From assembly GCA_030619425.1 (NCBI GenBank), contig JAUXBJ010000061.1, forward strand, positions 1 through 7,725: a DNA stretch of 7,725 nt, given 5' to 3'. The stretch is from a bacterium. GTDB lineage: Bacteria; Zixibacteria; MSB-5A5; GN15; FEB-12. The notes under the pieces are model-generated. The model saw nothing but the letters and a program-made list of their open reading frames with translations, was not told the origin of the DNA and did no database searches. Position numbers and translations under genes: made by a program. Positions 5,705-7,725 of this stretch are shown here, one piece after another (the stretch's first letter is position 1; each line of letters starts with the position of its first letter).

Positions 5705-7725
5705 ATGAAACGAATACCGTATGTTCTATTAGCCGCCGGCCTTCTGTTGTACCTCGTCGCTCCGCTTGCTATGGCGCGGGATGATGAGTTCAACGAAGCT
5801 GTCCAGCAAACCGAGGAGCAGTGGAAGGCCGTTCGCACAACCATGCAGGAAGGCAAAGGGAAATTTGACGATTTCCAGAAGAAATTCAAAGAGTACCATG
5901 ATGCCGTTTTCAGCGATTCCCCGGAAAAAGGGATAGAACTCGCTCAGAAACTTTTTAATCTCGACAAGAATCAGACCAAGATGGCTCAGGACAAGCTGGA
6001 CCAACTTCGCAATATGTTCAATGAACTCGAAAACGCCGGGCTGACGAAAAAACTCAAAACAGCATCCGAATATCTCGATAAGGCCGACAAGTTTGCCGGC
6101 GAAGCTGAGAACATCTGGGAGTTCACCAAAAAGTTCGATCCCGAGCACGCCAAGGACAACCCAACCTACGGGTTGCGCCTTATAGGAACACTGCTGACTG
6201 AAAGCGCCGGCAAGATGGAAAAGATTCCTCTGGTAGGACAGATTCTCGGTGCCTGGATCAAAGCGTATGGTGAAGTAGCTGGTGATTTTGCCAACGCTCT
6301 GGATCGCATTGCCAAGAAAATCGACCAGTTCCGCGGGGGTAACCTATGTGCGCAGCAGGGCTACCGGCAAGACCAGCAAGCCGCCTTTGAGGCTGCTAAG
6401 GGCAGCCAGATCTGTACCCAGTATTTCGCTACCGGTATCTTTCCACGATTGCGGGGTGAGGTCTACGAAGGGAACAATGACTACTTCCTTTTTTATCCCG
6501 GCACCAAGCTCGGCTACTTTGCCCACAAGTCAAATGCCGGCAAGGTTTACCGCTGGCACGAACTGCTTCTGGACCGAGTCCCGCTGGAACCCGAGTGGCT
6601 GGCCAACCGAGCCAACTGGTTTAAGACTGAAATGGAAACCCGGGGGCGCGAGTACTACCGGTTATTTGCCGGTTGGAAGGATAAATCCAATCCCGGTTGG
6701 CTGATTATCGAAGATCGGGATTTGTATGATAGAGCATATTTCTATGGCCGGCTCGATGAAGAGACATTCGTGGCCAACTACGTCCTGTCAGATTCGCACC
6801 ACAATGAGATATTCAAGATCGTCAAGGAGTACGAGAAGTACGTCCTTCTGGCCGGGACCGTCTACGAAGATGAGGATGACAACGTCCGGCGCTCCTCCGG
6901 CGCGGTGGTGGAACTGACCCTTAACGGCAAAATCTATAAACAGACCACCGATGCGGACGGCAAGTACGAAATCATCATGGAGGGCAAGGCCGGGGATGCG
7001 GTAGGTGAAAAAGTCACCAAGGAAGGCTTCGATCCCCTCAATCAACAGGGACGCATTCCGCAGAAAGTGACCACCGGTAATGTGTACACGCTCACCAAGG
7101 GGGGAGCCAAACAGGTGGTGATCAGCGGATCCGTTTCCTTCAAAGAGGACAAGGACAAACAGGCGCAACCCCTGGGCGGCGCCACCGTGACGGCGGCGGC
7201 GCAGGCAGCCGGCCTGGGCAGCGCTACCAGCGGCGGTGATGGATCCTACAGTCTGACCGTTCAGGTCGAGATGGGAGTGGAAGTTACCTGCACCGCGACT
7301 AAAGACGGCAACTCCGGCGCTACCTCGGTAACGGTAACCGGTGAGGCGCATCCGGGCGTTGATATTGTGATCACCGGAACCGCCGCCGACACTTCCGCCC
7401 TGGGAGTGGGGTGGATCATCAACGTGACCGTCCTTGACGACAACGGCAAACCGCTGCCGAGCGCCGTCGTTAGCTGCACGCATAACGTCGCCGCGGCTAC
7501 CACCGGCGCGGACGGCACGACGACGGTAGGACCTGTCCCGGTACCTAAGAATTGGGAAGAGGAACAATTCAGTGTCACGCTCACTCCATCGATAGTCGCC
7601 CAGGGCGGTATCAAGGTCGGCGGGACGGCTGCCTCAGTTACCTATGAAGGCAAAACACCCAGCGCGGCTACCTTGACGATACCAGTGGTCATCCCGACAC
7701 CGGTAACAGCCAGCGGTACTGTCAC
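5705..7725 (+). CDS. Secreted multidomain protein with helical region and repeated beta-sandwich modules (3' end outside window)
   Basis: An uninterrupted frame of 673 codons runs off the right edge. The start is well supported by AGGAGAG (5691-5697), seven bases before the ATG. Residues 1-24 form a signal peptide (MKRIPY, a leucine-rich core, cleavage after AMA). Residues 25 to about 210 are mostly helical and charged (VQQTEEQWKAV, KTASEYLDKADKFAGEAENI). Residues 213-378 form an aromatic-rich segment with C215 and C237 as a possible disulfide; I do not recognise it. Then follow beta-rich modules at about 380-460, 471-555 and 570-650. The first resembles carboxypeptidase-regulatory-like domains (LAGTVYED, then TTDADGKYEI). 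Each module has an aspartate-glycine turn, at D418-G419, D512-G513 and D603-G604. Such modules usually serve as spacers or binding domains on extracellular proteins. The product is probably periplasmic or surface-exposed and may work with the barrel protein encoded just upstream. The C-terminal domain or anchor is unseen. Confidence 0.8.
   Translation, partial: MKRIPYVLLAAGLLLYLVAPLAMARDDEFNEAVQQTEEQWKAVRTTMQEGKGKFDDFQKKFKEYHDAVFSDSPEKGIELAQKLFNLDKNQTKMAQDKLDQLRNMFNELENAGLTKKLKTASEYLDKADKFAGEAENIWEFTKKFDPEHAKDNPTYGLRLIGTLLTESAGKMEKIPLVGQILGAWIKAYGEVAGDFANALDRIAKKIDQFRGGNLCAQQGYRQDQQAAFEAAKGSQICTQYFATGIFPRLRGEVYEGNNDYFLFYPGTKLGYFAHKSNAGKVYRWHELLLDRVPLEPEWLANRANWFKTEMETRGREYYRLFAGWKDKSNPGWLIIEDRDLYDRAYFYGRLDEETFVANYVLSDSHHNEIFKIVKEYEKYVLLAGTVYEDEDDNVRRSSGAVVELTLNGKIYKQTTDADGKYEIIMEGKAGDAVGEKVTKEGFDPLNQQGRIPQKVTTGNVYTLTKGGAKQVVISGSVSFKEDKDKQAQPLGGATVTAAAQAAGLGSATSGGDGSYSLTVQVEMGVEVTCTATKDGNSGATSVTVTGEAHPGVDIVITGTAADTSALGVGWIINVTVLDDNGKPLPSAVVSCTHNVAAATTGADGTTTVGPVPVPKNWEEEQFSVTLTPSIVAQGGIKVGGTAASVTYEGKTPSAATLTIPVVIPTPVTASGTV

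Noticed and set aside
6788..7567. Minus-strand open frame of 259 codons
   Set aside because: It is antisense to the secreted multidomain protein, whose frame continues unbroken and carries sensible domains. The antisense product is a G/R/H-rich sequence without motifs and arises from the regular GC pattern of the sense codons.

Overview
The window looks like a chromosomal segment of a Gram-negative bacterium. It has moderate-to-high GC content and Shine-Dalgarno motifs such as AAGGAG and AGGAGAG. It encodes two exported proteins, one of which has the make-up of an outer-membrane beta-barrel. The dispersed palindromes (CATTCCGGG..CCCGGAATC, CACCCT..AGGGTG, CAGGTTCC..GGAACCTG) resemble those found between genes in many uncultured lineages, including FCB-group phyla such as Zixibacteria. 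That placement is a low-confidence impression from memory and not a result.

Left part (1-3459), all genes on the minus strand. The window opens with the first 48 codons of a DUF4184-type membrane protein. Next comes a 341-base gene-free stretch (146-486) packed with palindromic and direct repeats. Then come two genes that overlap by 4 bases: a ComF-like phosphoribosyltransferase (1419-2297) and a DprA/Smf-family protein (487-1422). This pair is preceded by a near-consensus promoter (TTGACA, 16 bases, TATTAT). Further upstream on the same strand is a zinc-dependent alcohol dehydrogenase (2455-3459), which seems unrelated to the pair.

Right part (3460-7725), plus strand. After a 238-base divergent intergenic region lie two genes 21 bases apart. 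The first (3698-5683) encodes an exported protein with a helical N-terminus and a probable outer-membrane beta-barrel. The second (5705 to the window end, with no stop codon inside the window) encodes a secreted protein. It has a signal peptide, a long helical segment, an aromatic-rich domain, and at least three beta-sandwich-like modules spaced about 92 residues apart. The two products may form an outer-membrane/surface pair of unknown function.

The two most interesting items are the phosphoribosyltransferase-DprA couple, where both partners lack accessory parts of the textbook competence proteins, and the barrel plus multidomain exported protein operon. The repeat cluster is also notable: two diverged, inverted copies of one palindrome carry paired base changes that keep the stem intact.
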